The notes under the pieces are model-generated. The model made no database searches, had not been told where the DNA came from, and was given only the letters and a program-made list of their open reading frames with translations. Below, piece by piece: positions 52,276 through 60,364 of a stretch of 63,444 nt of DNA. A program made the position numbers and the translations under genes. This stretch comes from Mucilaginibacter sp. UBA5151. GTDB lineage: Bacteria; Bacteroidota; Bacteroidia; Sphingobacteriales; Sphingobacteriaceae. Location of the stretch: the NCBI GenBank assembly GCA_002413785.1, contig DHXR01000006.1, positions 1 to 63,444 on the forward strand, in the 5' to 3' direction. The first letter of the stretch is position 1, and each line of letters opens with the position of its first letter.

Positions 52276-52459
52276 AGGATTTCGGATTTCTGTCCGAAGG
52301 ACTCCTTTGGAGATGTTCGATTTCGGAAGTATTTAAAGTATGAGCATGTTTGTTGATTTTTATGAATCCAGGGACAATAAGCCCCCGGTATATTTAAAAT
52401 CAGAATTTGAACTTCCGAATTCCGAATTCAAAACATAATTATCATTTTTGCCTCTTATC

Positions 52460-53809
52460 ATGCAAAAAGATAAGCTGCTAATAATTGACGATGAAGAACG
52501 GTTACGCAACCTGCTGGCCCGGATCCTCCAGTTGGAAGGGTATGAGGTACTGGTGGCCTCGACCGGGAAAGAGGGGTTGAAGAAATTACAGCATGAGGCT
52601 ATACCGGTAGTGATCAGCGATGTTAAATTGCCTGATATTAACGGTATTGAACTCACCTCGCAGATCAAAGCCGCCTGGCCCGCTTCCGAAATAATTGTGT
52701 TGACTGCTTTTGGTACTATTAATGATGGCGTAAAAGCCATTAAATCGGGGGCATTCGATTATATCACCAAGGGGGACGATAATGAAAAAATAATCCCTTT
52801 AGTAAGTAAAGCGATGGATAAAGCCCTGTTGCAGTTCAGGGTGATTGAGCTTGAAAAAAAGCTGAATACTAAATTTGGTTTTGACAGGCTGATCGGAAAA
52901 TCAACCGCAATAGCCGACGTGATAAGGCTGGCTCAAAAAGTTGCCCTTACAGATACCACAGTTTTATTACTGGGAGAAACAGGCACCGGAAAAGAGTTAT
53001 TTGCCGAGGCTATACACCAGGCCAGTAACCGCCATGCCAAATCATTTGTTGCGGTAAATTGCAGCGCTTTTACAAAAGAATTGCTGGAGAGTGAGTTGTT
53101 CGGTCATAAAGCCGGTTCATTTACAGGCGCTGTGAAAGATAAAAAAGGGCTGTTTGAAGAAGCCAGCGGCGGCACTATTTTTTTGGACGAAATTGGCGAA
53201 CTTGACCACGACCTACAGGCCAAATTACTCCGTGTGCTGGAATCGCAGCAATTTATAAAAGTTGGCGATACCAAACCCACCCAGGTAAATGTGCGCATTT
53301 TGGCCGCAACCAACCGCAACCTGCAGGAAGAGGTTAACAGGGGTGGCTTCCGCTCCGACCTTTATTACCGTTTATCGGTATTTCAGATCACCCTGCCCGC
53401 CCTGCGCGACCGTAAGAAAGATATTAAACTGCTTGCAGAATACTTTATGCACTATTTCGCCTTAAAAGTTAAAAAGCAGTTTACCGGCCTGAGCGATAAA
53501 TTTGTAGAAAAACTGGAAGTTTATAACTGGCCGGGCAACATCCGCGAGTTAAAAAATATTATTGAACGCGCCGTAATATTGGCCGATGATAATTTTTTGG
53601 ACGAAACCCTGCTCCCTTATGAAATGCAGGAGCCACAACCAACAAAGGCAGGTAATACCCTTTCGGCTTTTGATCTTTCCTCCATAGAGAAACTGCATAT
53701 ACAGCGTGTACTAAACCATGCCCATGGTAACCGCGCCGAAGCTGCCCGGCTGCTGAATATTGGGGTAGCTACATTATATCGTAAATTGAAGGATTACGGG
53801 TTGGAATAA
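52460..53809 (+). CDS. Sigma-54-dependent NtrC-type response regulator
   Basis: 449 residues from ATG 52460 (MQKDKLLIIDDEERL; the TTG at 52448 has no support). Receiver domain 1-120 with phospho-Asp in VVISDVKLPDING. AAA+ domain at about 150-380: Walker A LLLGETGTGKELFAEAI, the GSFTGA loop (ELFGHKAGSFTGAVKDKKGLFE) that contacts sigma-54, Walker B GGTIFLDEIGEL. Fis-type HTH at the end (HIQRVLNHAHGNRAEAARLLNIGVATLYRKL). It precedes the kdp genes, where other bacteria have the OmpR-type KdpE. Together with the sigma-54-like promoter at 54089 it is probably the kdp activator, partnered by the kinase at 61501. This link is inference. Confidence 0.88.
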   Translation: MQKDKLLIIDDEERLRNLLARILQLEGYEVLVASTGKEGLKKLQHEAIPVVISDVKLPDINGIELTSQIKAAWPASEIIVLTAFGTINDGVKAIKSGAFDYITKGDDNEKIIPLVSKAMDKALLQFRVIELEKKLNTKFGFDRLIGKSTAIADVIRLAQKVALTDTTVLLLGETGTGKELFAEAIHQASNRHAKSFVAVNCSAFTKELLESELFGHKAGSFTGAVKDKKGLFEEASGGTIFLDEIGELDHDLQAKLLRVLESQQFIKVGDTKPTQVNVRILAATNRNLQEEVNRGGFRSDLYYRLSVFQITLPALRDRKKDIKLLAEYFMHYFALKVKKQFTGLSDKFVEKLEVYNWPGNIRELKNIIERAVILADDNFLDETLLPYEMQEPQPTKAGNTLSAFDLSSIEKLHIQRVLNHAHGNRAEAARLLNIGVATLYRKLKDYGLE

Positions 53810-53810
53810 C

Positions 53811-53952
53811 GACATTCTGAAAAGGCAAACTTGCGAAGTTTTCAAAACTTCGCAAGTTTTAACCTCCTTATAGCGTTTTGCGAAATTTTAACACCCGGCA
53901 TGACATTCTGAAAAGGCAAACTTGCGAAGTTTTCAAAACTTCGCAAGTTTTA
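53811..53952. repeat. 51-bp identical direct repeats, each with a 33-bp palindrome
   Basis: The 51 bases from GACATTCTGAAAAGGC at 53811 recur unchanged at 53902. Each holds AAACTTGCGAAGTTTT-C-AAAACTTCGCAAGTTT, a perfect hairpin. They lie between the regulator and the kdp promoter and could end the regulator transcript. Confidence 0.85.
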
Positions 53953-54051
53953 CAGGGCTAAACAACAAACATTTTGATAAAACCCTATCAAAATGATAGC
54001 TTATTTTCACCGAACCACACTTAAATATTAGCAAATAATTCTTTTATTTTT

Positions 54052-54081
54052 CTGAATTTCAACAAGTTGTAAATATTCAGG
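54052..54081. promoter_or_regulatory. Inverted repeat upstream of the sigma-54-like promoter
   Basis: CTGAAT (54052-54057) and ATTCAG (54076-54081) flank CAAC-AA-GTTG. It lies just upstream of the -24 element. It might be an activator site, although it is closer than most NtrC-type enhancers. Confidence 0.35.
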
Positions 54082-54088
54082 TGTTTAT

Positions 54089-54104
54089 GGCACTGGCTTG
54101 GTAT
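54089..54104 (+). promoter_or_regulatory. Sigma-54-like promoter of the kdp operon
   Basis: TGGCAC (-24) followed by TTGG (-12 region) in TGGCACTGGCTTGGTA. The -24 half is perfect. The -12 half has G at the invariant position but T instead of C after it, at standard GG-N10-G spacing. It lies 26 bases before the first small gene, and no TAnnTTTG element competes. Confidence 0.5.
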
Positions 54105-54129
54105 ATATCCCCGAAAAAATCAAACCAAT

Positions 54130-54222
54130 ATGGATGTAATACTCACAATTGCTTATGTACTATGCTTCATAGTCATATTCAGGATTTTCTTCAAAACCGT
54201 TAACTACTTCGAAAAAATTTAA
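54130..54222 (+). CDS. 30-residue single-pass membrane protein before kdpF
   Basis: M at 54130, then DVILTIAYVLCFIVIFRIFFKTVNYFEKI and a stop. One membrane helix (about residues 3-20) is followed by a basic and aromatic stretch. It is ten bases upstream of kdpF and in the same direction. E. coli has only kdpF here. The size, topology and position suggest a second small subunit or stabiliser of the Kdp complex, but there is no direct proof that it is translated. Confidence 0.55.
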   Translation: MDVILTIAYVLCFIVIFRIFFKTVNYFEKI

Positions 54223-54231
54223 TCAATCATT

Positions 54232-54309
54232 ATGATCGCATTATTTATTGTAGCAATCGCCGTATTTTTTTATATGGTATATGTATTGCTGAAACCCGAA
54301 AAATTTTAA
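54232..54309 (+). CDS. kdpF: KdpF, small subunit of the K+-transporting ATPase
   Basis: 25 residues, MIALFIVAIAVFFYMVYVLL then KPEKF. One membrane helix and the tail YVLLKPEKF fit KdpF (typical ...YLLYALLRPEKF). KdpF is a lipid-like stabiliser of the KdpABC complex. It lies 30 bases before kdpA. Very short, so it is easily missed by gene finders. Confidence 0.85.
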   Translation: MIALFIVAIAVFFYMVYVLLKPEKF

Positions 54310-54339
54310 TAAAATTAATTATCATCAAATCAAAAAATT

Positions 54340-56055
54340 ATGAATACTGAAATCGCAGGTGTCATTTTTATGTATCTGGCAATGGTAGGCCTGGCCATAC
54401 CATTGGGTAAATACATTGCCAGGGTATTTAAGGGTGAGAAAACCTGGCTCGACTTCATGGCCCCTCTGGAAAGACTGATCTTTAGGCTCAGCGGAATTGA
54501 CCCTAAAAAGGAAATGAATTGGAAACAGCATCTAAAGGCGCTTTTAACCATTAATTGTTTGTGGTTATTTTATGCTTTTTTCTGCCTGTTATTCCAGGCG
54601 CATTTGCCTTTAAACCCTGATAAAAACCCCAATCAGACTCCCGATCTGGCCTTTAACACAGCTTTGAGTTTTTTAACAAACACCAACATGCAGGATTATT
54701 CGGGCGAAAGCGGTGTTACTTATTACACACAAATATTTGTGTTAATGTTTTTTCAGTTTGTAAGTGCTGCAACAGGTTTTGCCGCTATGATGGTGGTATT
54801 TAAAGCCATGAAGGATAAAATAACTGATAAGCTCGGCAATTTCTGGGATTTCTTAGTAAAATCAATAACCAGGTTACTACTGCCGCTAAGCTTTGTTGTA
54901 GCTGTTATTTTAGCATTTAACGGCACCCCAACCAGTTACAAGGGGAAAGATACTGTAATAGGTTTACAGGGCGATACCGTTCATGTTTCGCGCGGTCCGG
55001 CGGCAGCTATGATCGCCATAAAACAATTGGGTACCAATGGCGGCGGCTGGTTTGGCACAAACTCAGCGCACCCGCTCGAAAATCCTAACTATTTGACAAA
55101 TATGGTTGAGGATATCAGCATCGTCTTTATTCCAATCGCGGTGGTGTTTGCATTAGGCTTTTATTTGAATAAAAAGAAGCTTGCATGGGTGATCTTTGGT
55201 GTGATGACGGTCGGGTTCCTGATGGTTTTGATCCCATCTATCCGGGCCGAAGTTAACGGCAATCCGGCTTTAGCACATTTAGGTATCAGTCAACCCGGCG
55301 GATCAATGGAAGGCAAGGAAGTGCGTTTTGGCGCTGCCGCATCTGCTTACTGGGGCGTTACCACTACCGTAACTTCAAATGGTTCCGTTAATGCCATGCA
55401 CGACAGTATGATGCCAATATCCGGTTTAGGCCAAATGTTCGACATGATGATAAACGCCTTTTACGGAGGTGTAGGCGTGGGCTTTTTGAACTTTTACATA
55501 TTTATCATTATCGCCGTATTTATATCGGGCCTTATGGTTGGCCGCACACCCGAGTTTATGGGACGTAAAATTGAGGCCCGTGAAATGAAAATTGCCTCCC
55601 TGATTGCATTGCTGCACCCGTTTCTGATATTGGTGGGCACCTCCATAGCAAGCTATGTGCTGGTTAATTTCCCCAATATCAACTGGGCTACAAAGCCTTC
55701 GGCATGGTTAAATAATCCTGGCTTTCATGGATTTTCAGAAATGCTGTACCAGTTTACTTCCGCATCGGCAAACAATGGTTCGGGGTATGCCGGGTTAACC
55801 GCCAACAATATATTCTGGAACGTAAGCACCGGGCTGATAATCTTCATCGGGCGATTTTTACCGATCATAGGCCCGGTTGCTATTGCGGGGATACTGGCTA
55901 ATAAAAAGTTCATCCCCGAATCGGCAGGTACTTTGAAAACAGATACGGCTACTTTCGGCATTATGATATTTGCTGTGATATTTATTGTAGCGGCGTTGTC
56001 ATTTTTCCCTGCTTTGACTTTGGGGCCTATTGCAGAGCATTTTTCAATCAAATAA
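54340..56055 (+). CDS. kdpA: KdpA, K+-channel-like subunit
   Basis: 571 residues, ten membrane helices. The four selectivity-filter loops are present: LTNTNMQDYSGESG (about 108-121), LGTNGGGWFGTNSAHPLENP (about 228-247), TTVTSNGSVNAMHDS (about 345-359) and TSASANNGSGYAGL (about 471-484). It binds and conducts K+ in the KdpFABC pump. Length agrees with the family (about 560). It is separated from kdpB by an unusual 142-base gap that holds a MITE-like repeat. Confidence 0.95.
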   Translation: MNTEIAGVIFMYLAMVGLAIPLGKYIARVFKGEKTWLDFMAPLERLIFRLSGIDPKKEMNWKQHLKALLTINCLWLFYAFFCLLFQAHLPLNPDKNPNQTPDLAFNTALSFLTNTNMQDYSGESGVTYYTQIFVLMFFQFVSAATGFAAMMVVFKAMKDKITDKLGNFWDFLVKSITRLLLPLSFVVAVILAFNGTPTSYKGKDTVIGLQGDTVHVSRGPAAAMIAIKQLGTNGGGWFGTNSAHPLENPNYLTNMVEDISIVFIPIAVVFALGFYLNKKKLAWVIFGVMTVGFLMVLIPSIRAEVNGNPALAHLGISQPGGSMEGKEVRFGAAASAYWGVTTTVTSNGSVNAMHDSMMPISGLGQMFDMMINAFYGGVGVGFLNFYIFIIIAVFISGLMVGRTPEFMGRKIEAREMKIASLIALLHPFLILVGTSIASYVLVNFPNINWATKPSAWLNNPGFHGFSEMLYQFTSASANNGSGYAGLTANNIFWNVSTGLIIFIGRFLPIIGPVAIAGILANKKFIPESAGTLKTDTATFGIMIFAVIFIVAALSFFPALTLGPIAEHFSIK

Positions 56056-56062
56056 TCCGTTC

Positions 56063-56159
56063 GCCTCACCCCAACCCCTCTCCAAAGGAGAGGGCTTAAA
56101 AAAGCAATAATGGAGAGCGAAGTTGAAGTCCTCTCCTTTGGAGAGGATTTAGGTGAGGC
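56063..56159. repeat. MITE-like inverted repeat between kdpA and kdpB
   Basis: GCCTCACC (56063-56070) is the complement of GGTGAGGC (56152-56159). Inside, two CCTCTCC...GGAGAGG hairpins face each other. About 97 bases, non-coding, sitting in the middle of an operon that is otherwise tightly packed. Confidence 0.75.
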
Positions 56160-56197
56160 AACAGGCAACATTAGAATTTTAATAAAAAAAACTAATC

Positions 56198-58228
56198 ATG
56201 AGATCAAAAAAAAATACACTATTCCAGGGCGATCAGGTGAGAGAAGCATTCAGGCATTCTTTCGTTAAACTTAATCCCCGCTTATTGTTCCGTAACCCGG
56301 TGATGTTCACCGTGGAGATCGGCGCGGCTATTATGCTGGTGGTAACCATATTCTCGCTCTTTAATAAAGAACAGGGGAGCTTTGCTTATAACCTTACCAT
56401 ATTTATTGTTTTATACCTTACCGTGCAGTTTGCCACCTTTGCCGAAGCTATAGCCGAAGCGCGTGGTAAGGCACAAGCCGAAAGTCTGCGCAAAACCCGT
56501 GAAGAGACGCCTGCACGTTTGCTGGTTGACGGCAAAGAAACTATGGTAATGTCGTCACTTTTGAAAAAAGGCGATGTATTTGTTTGCGAAACCGGCGATA
56601 ATATCCCTACTGACGGTGAGATCATTGAAGGTATTGCTACGATTGATGAATCAGCCATTACAGGGGAATCAGCCCCGGTGATCCGGGAATCGGGCGGTGA
56701 TAAATCATCGGTAACAGGCGGCACCAAAGTTTTATCCGACAGGATAAAAGTGATGGTTACTACCCAACCCGGCGAGAGCTTCCTGGATAAGATGATCGCC
56801 CTTGTTGAAGGTGCGTCACGCCAGAAAACGCCAAATGAAATTGCCTTAACTATATTATTGGCTGGTTTTACGTTAATATTCGTAATAGTTTGCGTCACCT
56901 TAAAGCCTTTCGCTGATTTTGCAAATACGCCTATCACCATAGCGGCATTTATCTCCTTGTTTGTTTGTTTGATTCCCACCACTATCGGCGGCCTTTTATC
57001 GGCCATTGGTATTGCGGGGATGGACAGGGCCTTGCGTGCCAATGTGATTACCAAATCGGGTAAAGCGGTTGAAACTGCCGGTGACCTTGATACCCTGCTT
57101 TTAGATAAAACAGGGACCATCACTATCGGTAACCGTAAGGCTACTAACTTTTATCCCGCAAGCGGAATAAATGAGGTGGATTTTATTACCGCCTGTGTTT
57201 TAAGCTCGCTGGCTGATGAAACCCCCGAGGGTAAATCAATTGTTGAACTTGGCGGGCAGGGTAAAACAAAAGTATCGGCTAAAGTTCCTGCAAATTCGGT
57301 ATTTATAAAATTCACAGCCGAAACCCGCTCAAGCGGTTTGGATACGCCTGAGGGCTTGCGCATCCGCAAAGGCGCTTTCGATTCAATTCGTAACATCATC
57401 GTTAAAGCCGGTAATACATTTCCTGCAGATGTTGAAGATAATGTGAAAAAAATAGCATCAAATGGAGGTACCCCCTTGGTGGTATCACAAAATGAAGTGA
57501 TATTAGGTGTAATTGAACTACAGGATATTATTAAACCCGGTATTGCCGAACGTTTTGAGCGCTTACGCAAGATGGGGGTAAAAACAGTAATGGTAACAGG
57601 GGATAACCCTTTAACCGCCAAGTTTATTGCTGATAAAGCAGGTGTGGATGATTTTATTGCCGAGGCTACGCCCGAGGATAAAATGAACTATATTAAAAAG
57701 GAACAACAGAGCGGGAAGCTGGTAGCGATGATGGGCGATGGCACAAATGATGCCCCTGCTTTGGCACAGGCTGACGTTGGTGTAGCCATGAACAGTGGCA
57801 CACAGGCAGCCAAAGAAGCAGGAAATATGGTTGACCTTGATAACGACCCTACCAAGCTTATTGAAATTGTAGAGATTGGTAAGCAGTTATTGATGACCCG
57901 TGGTACTTTAACCACTTTCTCCATTGCTAATGATGTGGCCAAATATTTCGCCATTGTTCCGGCCTTGTTCATGGTTTCAATTCCGGCGCTAAGGGCTTTG
58001 AATATTATGGACCTGCACAGCCCGCAATCAGCGATATTATCAGCGGTGATTTTTAATGCTATCATCATTCCAATGTTAATTCCGTTGGCTTTAAGGGGCG
58101 TTGAATATAAACCTATAGGGGCAAGCGCTTTATTACGCCGTAACCTGCTGATTTATGGCCTGGGCGGAGTACTCATACCATTTATAGGCATCAAATTAAT
58201 CGACCTTGTTGTCGGAATTTTAATTTAA
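56198..58228 (+). CDS. kdpB: KdpB, P-type ATPase subunit
   Basis: 676 residues. Phosphorylation motif LLLDKTGTITIGNR (Asp at about 304), actuator motif ESAITGESAPV (about 148-158), nucleotide-binding region (about 320-460), hinge MMGDGTNDAPALAQADVGVAMNSGTQAAKEAGNMVDLDNDPTKLIEIVE, and seven membrane helices. Catalyses ATP-driven K+ uptake with KdpA at micromolar K+. All catalytic motifs intact; length normal. Confidence 0.95.
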   Translation: MRSKKNTLFQGDQVREAFRHSFVKLNPRLLFRNPVMFTVEIGAAIMLVVTIFSLFNKEQGSFAYNLTIFIVLYLTVQFATFAEAIAEARGKAQAESLRKTREETPARLLVDGKETMVMSSLLKKGDVFVCETGDNIPTDGEIIEGIATIDESAITGESAPVIRESGGDKSSVTGGTKVLSDRIKVMVTTQPGESFLDKMIALVEGASRQKTPNEIALTILLAGFTLIFVIVCVTLKPFADFANTPITIAAFISLFVCLIPTTIGGLLSAIGIAGMDRALRANVITKSGKAVETAGDLDTLLLDKTGTITIGNRKATNFYPASGINEVDFITACVLSSLADETPEGKSIVELGGQGKTKVSAKVPANSVFIKFTAETRSSGLDTPEGLRIRKGAFDSIRNIIVKAGNTFPADVEDNVKKIASNGGTPLVVSQNEVILGVIELQDIIKPGIAERFERLRKMGVKTVMVTGDNPLTAKFIADKAGVDDFIAEATPEDKMNYIKKEQQSGKLVAMMGDGTNDAPALAQADVGVAMNSGTQAAKEAGNMVDLDNDPTKLIEIVEIGKQLLMTRGTLTTFSIANDVAKYFAIVPALFMVSIPALRALNIMDLHSPQSAILSAVIFNAIIIPMLIPLALRGVEYKPIGASALLRRNLLIYGLGGVLIPFIGIKLIDLVVGILI

Positions 58229-58249
58229 TTAATATTAATACGCAGTAAT

Positions 58250-58816
58250 ATGAAAACTTATTTATTACCAGCCTTAAAGTTAACTGTCATATTGTTAGTG
58301 ATTTTATCAGGCTTATACCCGCTTATAATAGCCGGGATCGGAAAATTCACGCCAGGAAATGGGGATGGCGAAACGGTTCAGTATAAAGGCCGTACCGTTG
58401 GGTATGTCCTTATTGGTCAAAAATTCACAAAAGATCAGTATTTCTGGTCGCGTCCGTCTGCTGCCAATTACCAGGCGGATGCTGGCGCGGGTTCAAACAA
58501 AGGCCCGGCAAACGAGGATTACCTGAAGGGCGTAGAGAAACTTATCGATACCTTTATGGTACACAACCCAACAGTAAAACGCGCTGATATACCAGCTGAA
58601 TTGGTTACTTCTTCGGGTTCAGGTTTGGACCCTGACTTGTCACCTGCGGGTGCAGAGGTTCAGGTGGCACGTATTGCCAAAGTACGTAACATTCCGGCTG
58701 TGCAGATCGAAAAAATAATTGCTGACAACACCGAAGGGCCTTTATTGGGTTTATTCGGCCCATCAAAAGTTAATGTTTTGAAAATGAACGTGGCTTTGGA
58801 TGAGCTTAAAAAATAA
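58250..58816 (+). CDS. kdpC: KdpC subunit
   Basis: 188 residues. One N-terminal membrane helix (about 8-28) and a periplasmic domain with the family blocks FWSRPSAANYQADAGAGSNKGPANEDYL (about 65-92), SGSGLDPDLSPAGAEVQVARIAKVR (about 123-147) and GPLLGLFGPSKVNVLKMNVALD. It bridges KdpA and KdpB and modulates ATP affinity. Twenty-one bases after kdpB. Confidence 0.95.
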   Translation: MKTYLLPALKLTVILLVILSGLYPLIIAGIGKFTPGNGDGETVQYKGRTVGYVLIGQKFTKDQYFWSRPSAANYQADAGAGSNKGPANEDYLKGVEKLIDTFMVHNPTVKRADIPAELVTSSGSGLDPDLSPAGAEVQVARIAKVRNIPAVQIEKIIADNTEGPLLGLFGPSKVNVLKMNVALDELKK

Positions 58817-58838
58817 ATACACCAACCACCTATGAACT

Positions 58839-58864
58839 TGTGCAGCGGCAATTGCTGCTGCACA
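58839..58864 (+). terminator. Hairpin between kdpC and the porin gene
   Basis: TGTGCAGC (58839-58846) pairs with GCTGCACA (58857-58864). No U-run follows, so it probably only lowers read-through into the porin gene. Confidence 0.5.
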
Positions 58865-58886
58865 TTGAAATTTGACAAATAAAAAA

Positions 58887-60062
58887 ATGAAAAAAAGAAT
58901 TTTACTTTTATTATTATTATTTATAGTTGCACTGGGTTCTGCCTTTGCGCAGACCGCAACTAAGGACACGGCGAAAGTTACACCTCCCCAGCCTTTTGTG
59001 TCTATGTTAGGCATGGCGCCAGGCCCCCTTAGTCTTACTACCGAACCTTTAAATTTTGGCGGAATTTATGTAGGAGGTGTTGCAAGTGGCTTAGTACAAT
59101 TTCAGAACAGTGTTTTTCCGGGAGATAAACCAATACAGTCAGATGTTAGCAATGCCCAGATTTTCATCCAGAAACCCAATGGTATTTTTCAATTTTATCT
59201 GCAGTTGGGGGCTTATTCACTTCCTGATCTTGGGGTCCCATATATACGTTCAGGCATTGCCACAAATGCTTTTTATGGTGCATTCCCGCAAGGATATTTA
59301 AAGCTTGCGCCAACAAGCAGTTTTTCAATTGAGGTTGGTAAGCTTCCAACATTGATTGGCGCTGAATACACTTTTTCGTTCGAGAATATGAATATTCAGC
59401 GTGGTTTATTATGGAACCAGGAAAATGCAGTTAACAGAGGTGCACAGGTAAATTATACCGCAGGCCCTGTAACTTTATCCGTATCCTATAATGACGGCTT
59501 ATATTCTAATAATTATAACTGGCTTTCGGGATCTCTTGCTTACGCCGTCAACAGCGCCAATACACTAGCCCTGATTGGCGGCGGAAGTACAAGCAGGACC
59601 ACTATTTCCACCTCGGCGACACCGTTATACCTTAATAACGAACAAATTTATGAGTTGATCTATACCCATACTTCCGGTCAATGGACATTTGTACCATACT
59701 TGCAATATACCAAAGTTCCACAAAGCCCACTGCTTGGTACAACGCAAGACGCTACAACGTTTGGCGGCGCTTTGTTTGTCAGTTACGCATTTCCTAAATC
59801 GGGCTTTAGCTTGCCCGTTCGCCTGGAGTATATTAGTTCTACAGGAAGTGTGGCGGGCGGTGCATCTAATCTCATGTATGGCCCTGGCAGTAATGCGTGG
59901 TCGGCTACTGTAACGCCCACATATCAGTATAAAAGGTTTTTTGCTCGCGGCGAACTTTCTTATGTCAGTGCCGGCAGTACAACAAGCGGGTTAGTACTTG
60001 GTCCAAATGGCACTGATACCAATGAGTTCCGCGCGCTGCTTGAAGTAGGTGTGCTGTTTTAG
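58887..60062 (+). CDS. Outer-membrane beta-barrel porin of the kdp locus
   Basis: 391 residues from ATG 58887 (MKKRILLLLLLFIVALGSAFAQ; the TTG at 58872 is weaker). Signal peptide to about residue 22, then strand-like segments with alternating residues (GIYVGGVASGLVQFQNS; IFQFYLQLGAYSLPDLG; FVPYLQYTKVP; FRALLEVGVLF ending in Phe as barrels do). It fits the outer-membrane beta-barrel family that often follows kdpC in Bacteroidota (DUF3138/OmpL-like). It may give K+ a path across the outer membrane. Placement argues for co-regulation with kdp. Selectivity unknown. Confidence 0.7.
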   Translation: MKKRILLLLLLFIVALGSAFAQTATKDTAKVTPPQPFVSMLGMAPGPLSLTTEPLNFGGIYVGGVASGLVQFQNSVFPGDKPIQSDVSNAQIFIQKPNGIFQFYLQLGAYSLPDLGVPYIRSGIATNAFYGAFPQGYLKLAPTSSFSIEVGKLPTLIGAEYTFSFENMNIQRGLLWNQENAVNRGAQVNYTAGPVTLSVSYNDGLYSNNYNWLSGSLAYAVNSANTLALIGGGSTSRTTISTSATPLYLNNEQIYELIYTHTSGQWTFVPYLQYTKVPQSPLLGTTQDATTFGGALFVSYAFPKSGFSLPVRLEYISSTGSVAGGASNLMYGPGSNAWSATVTPTYQYKRFFARGELSYVSAGSTTSGLVLGPNGTDTNEFRALLEVGVLF

Positions 60063-60187
60063 ATTAAATGAAGCTGCATAAGTTATTGATAATATAGAAT
60101 GTGAAATTTAAAATAAACGCGGATTATTTTTTTTATAATTAATTATTGTTTGCTAATTATAATTTAGTTTGATTGATTTCGTGTAAA

Positions 60188-60210
60188 AAAGGGGTGTCCG
60201 CATCCCCTTT
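60188..60210 (+). terminator. Terminator after the kdp porin gene
   Basis: AAAGGGG (60188-60194) pairs with CCCCTTT (60204-60210), followed by AATAGGTTTTT. Confidence 0.75.
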
Positions 60211-60228
60211 AATAGGTTTTTGGGAATT

Positions 60229-60355
60229 GGTTGATTAGGTTGATTAAGTGAGTGGTTGATTAAGTTGGTTGAGTGAGTGAGGTTGAATGGGTGTGGAAAT
60301 TAATAAATTAACTACATTTAACTTAATCAACTTAATCCAACTCAATCAACCTTAA
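60229..60355. repeat. TTGATTAAG-type low-complexity inverted repeats
   Basis: GGTTGATTAGGTTGATTAAG near 60229 and its near complement CTTAATCAACTTAATCCAAC near 60322-60350. The same words occur in CTCAATCAACTTAATTAACC near 50530. It occupies the gap before the KdpD-like gene; nothing else is visible there. Confidence 0.6.
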
Positions 60356-60364
60356 ACTAAATAT

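Noticed and set aside
54121..54339. Non-coding leader before kdpA
   Set aside because: Two short frames with membrane helices, one a clear KdpF, fill most of it.
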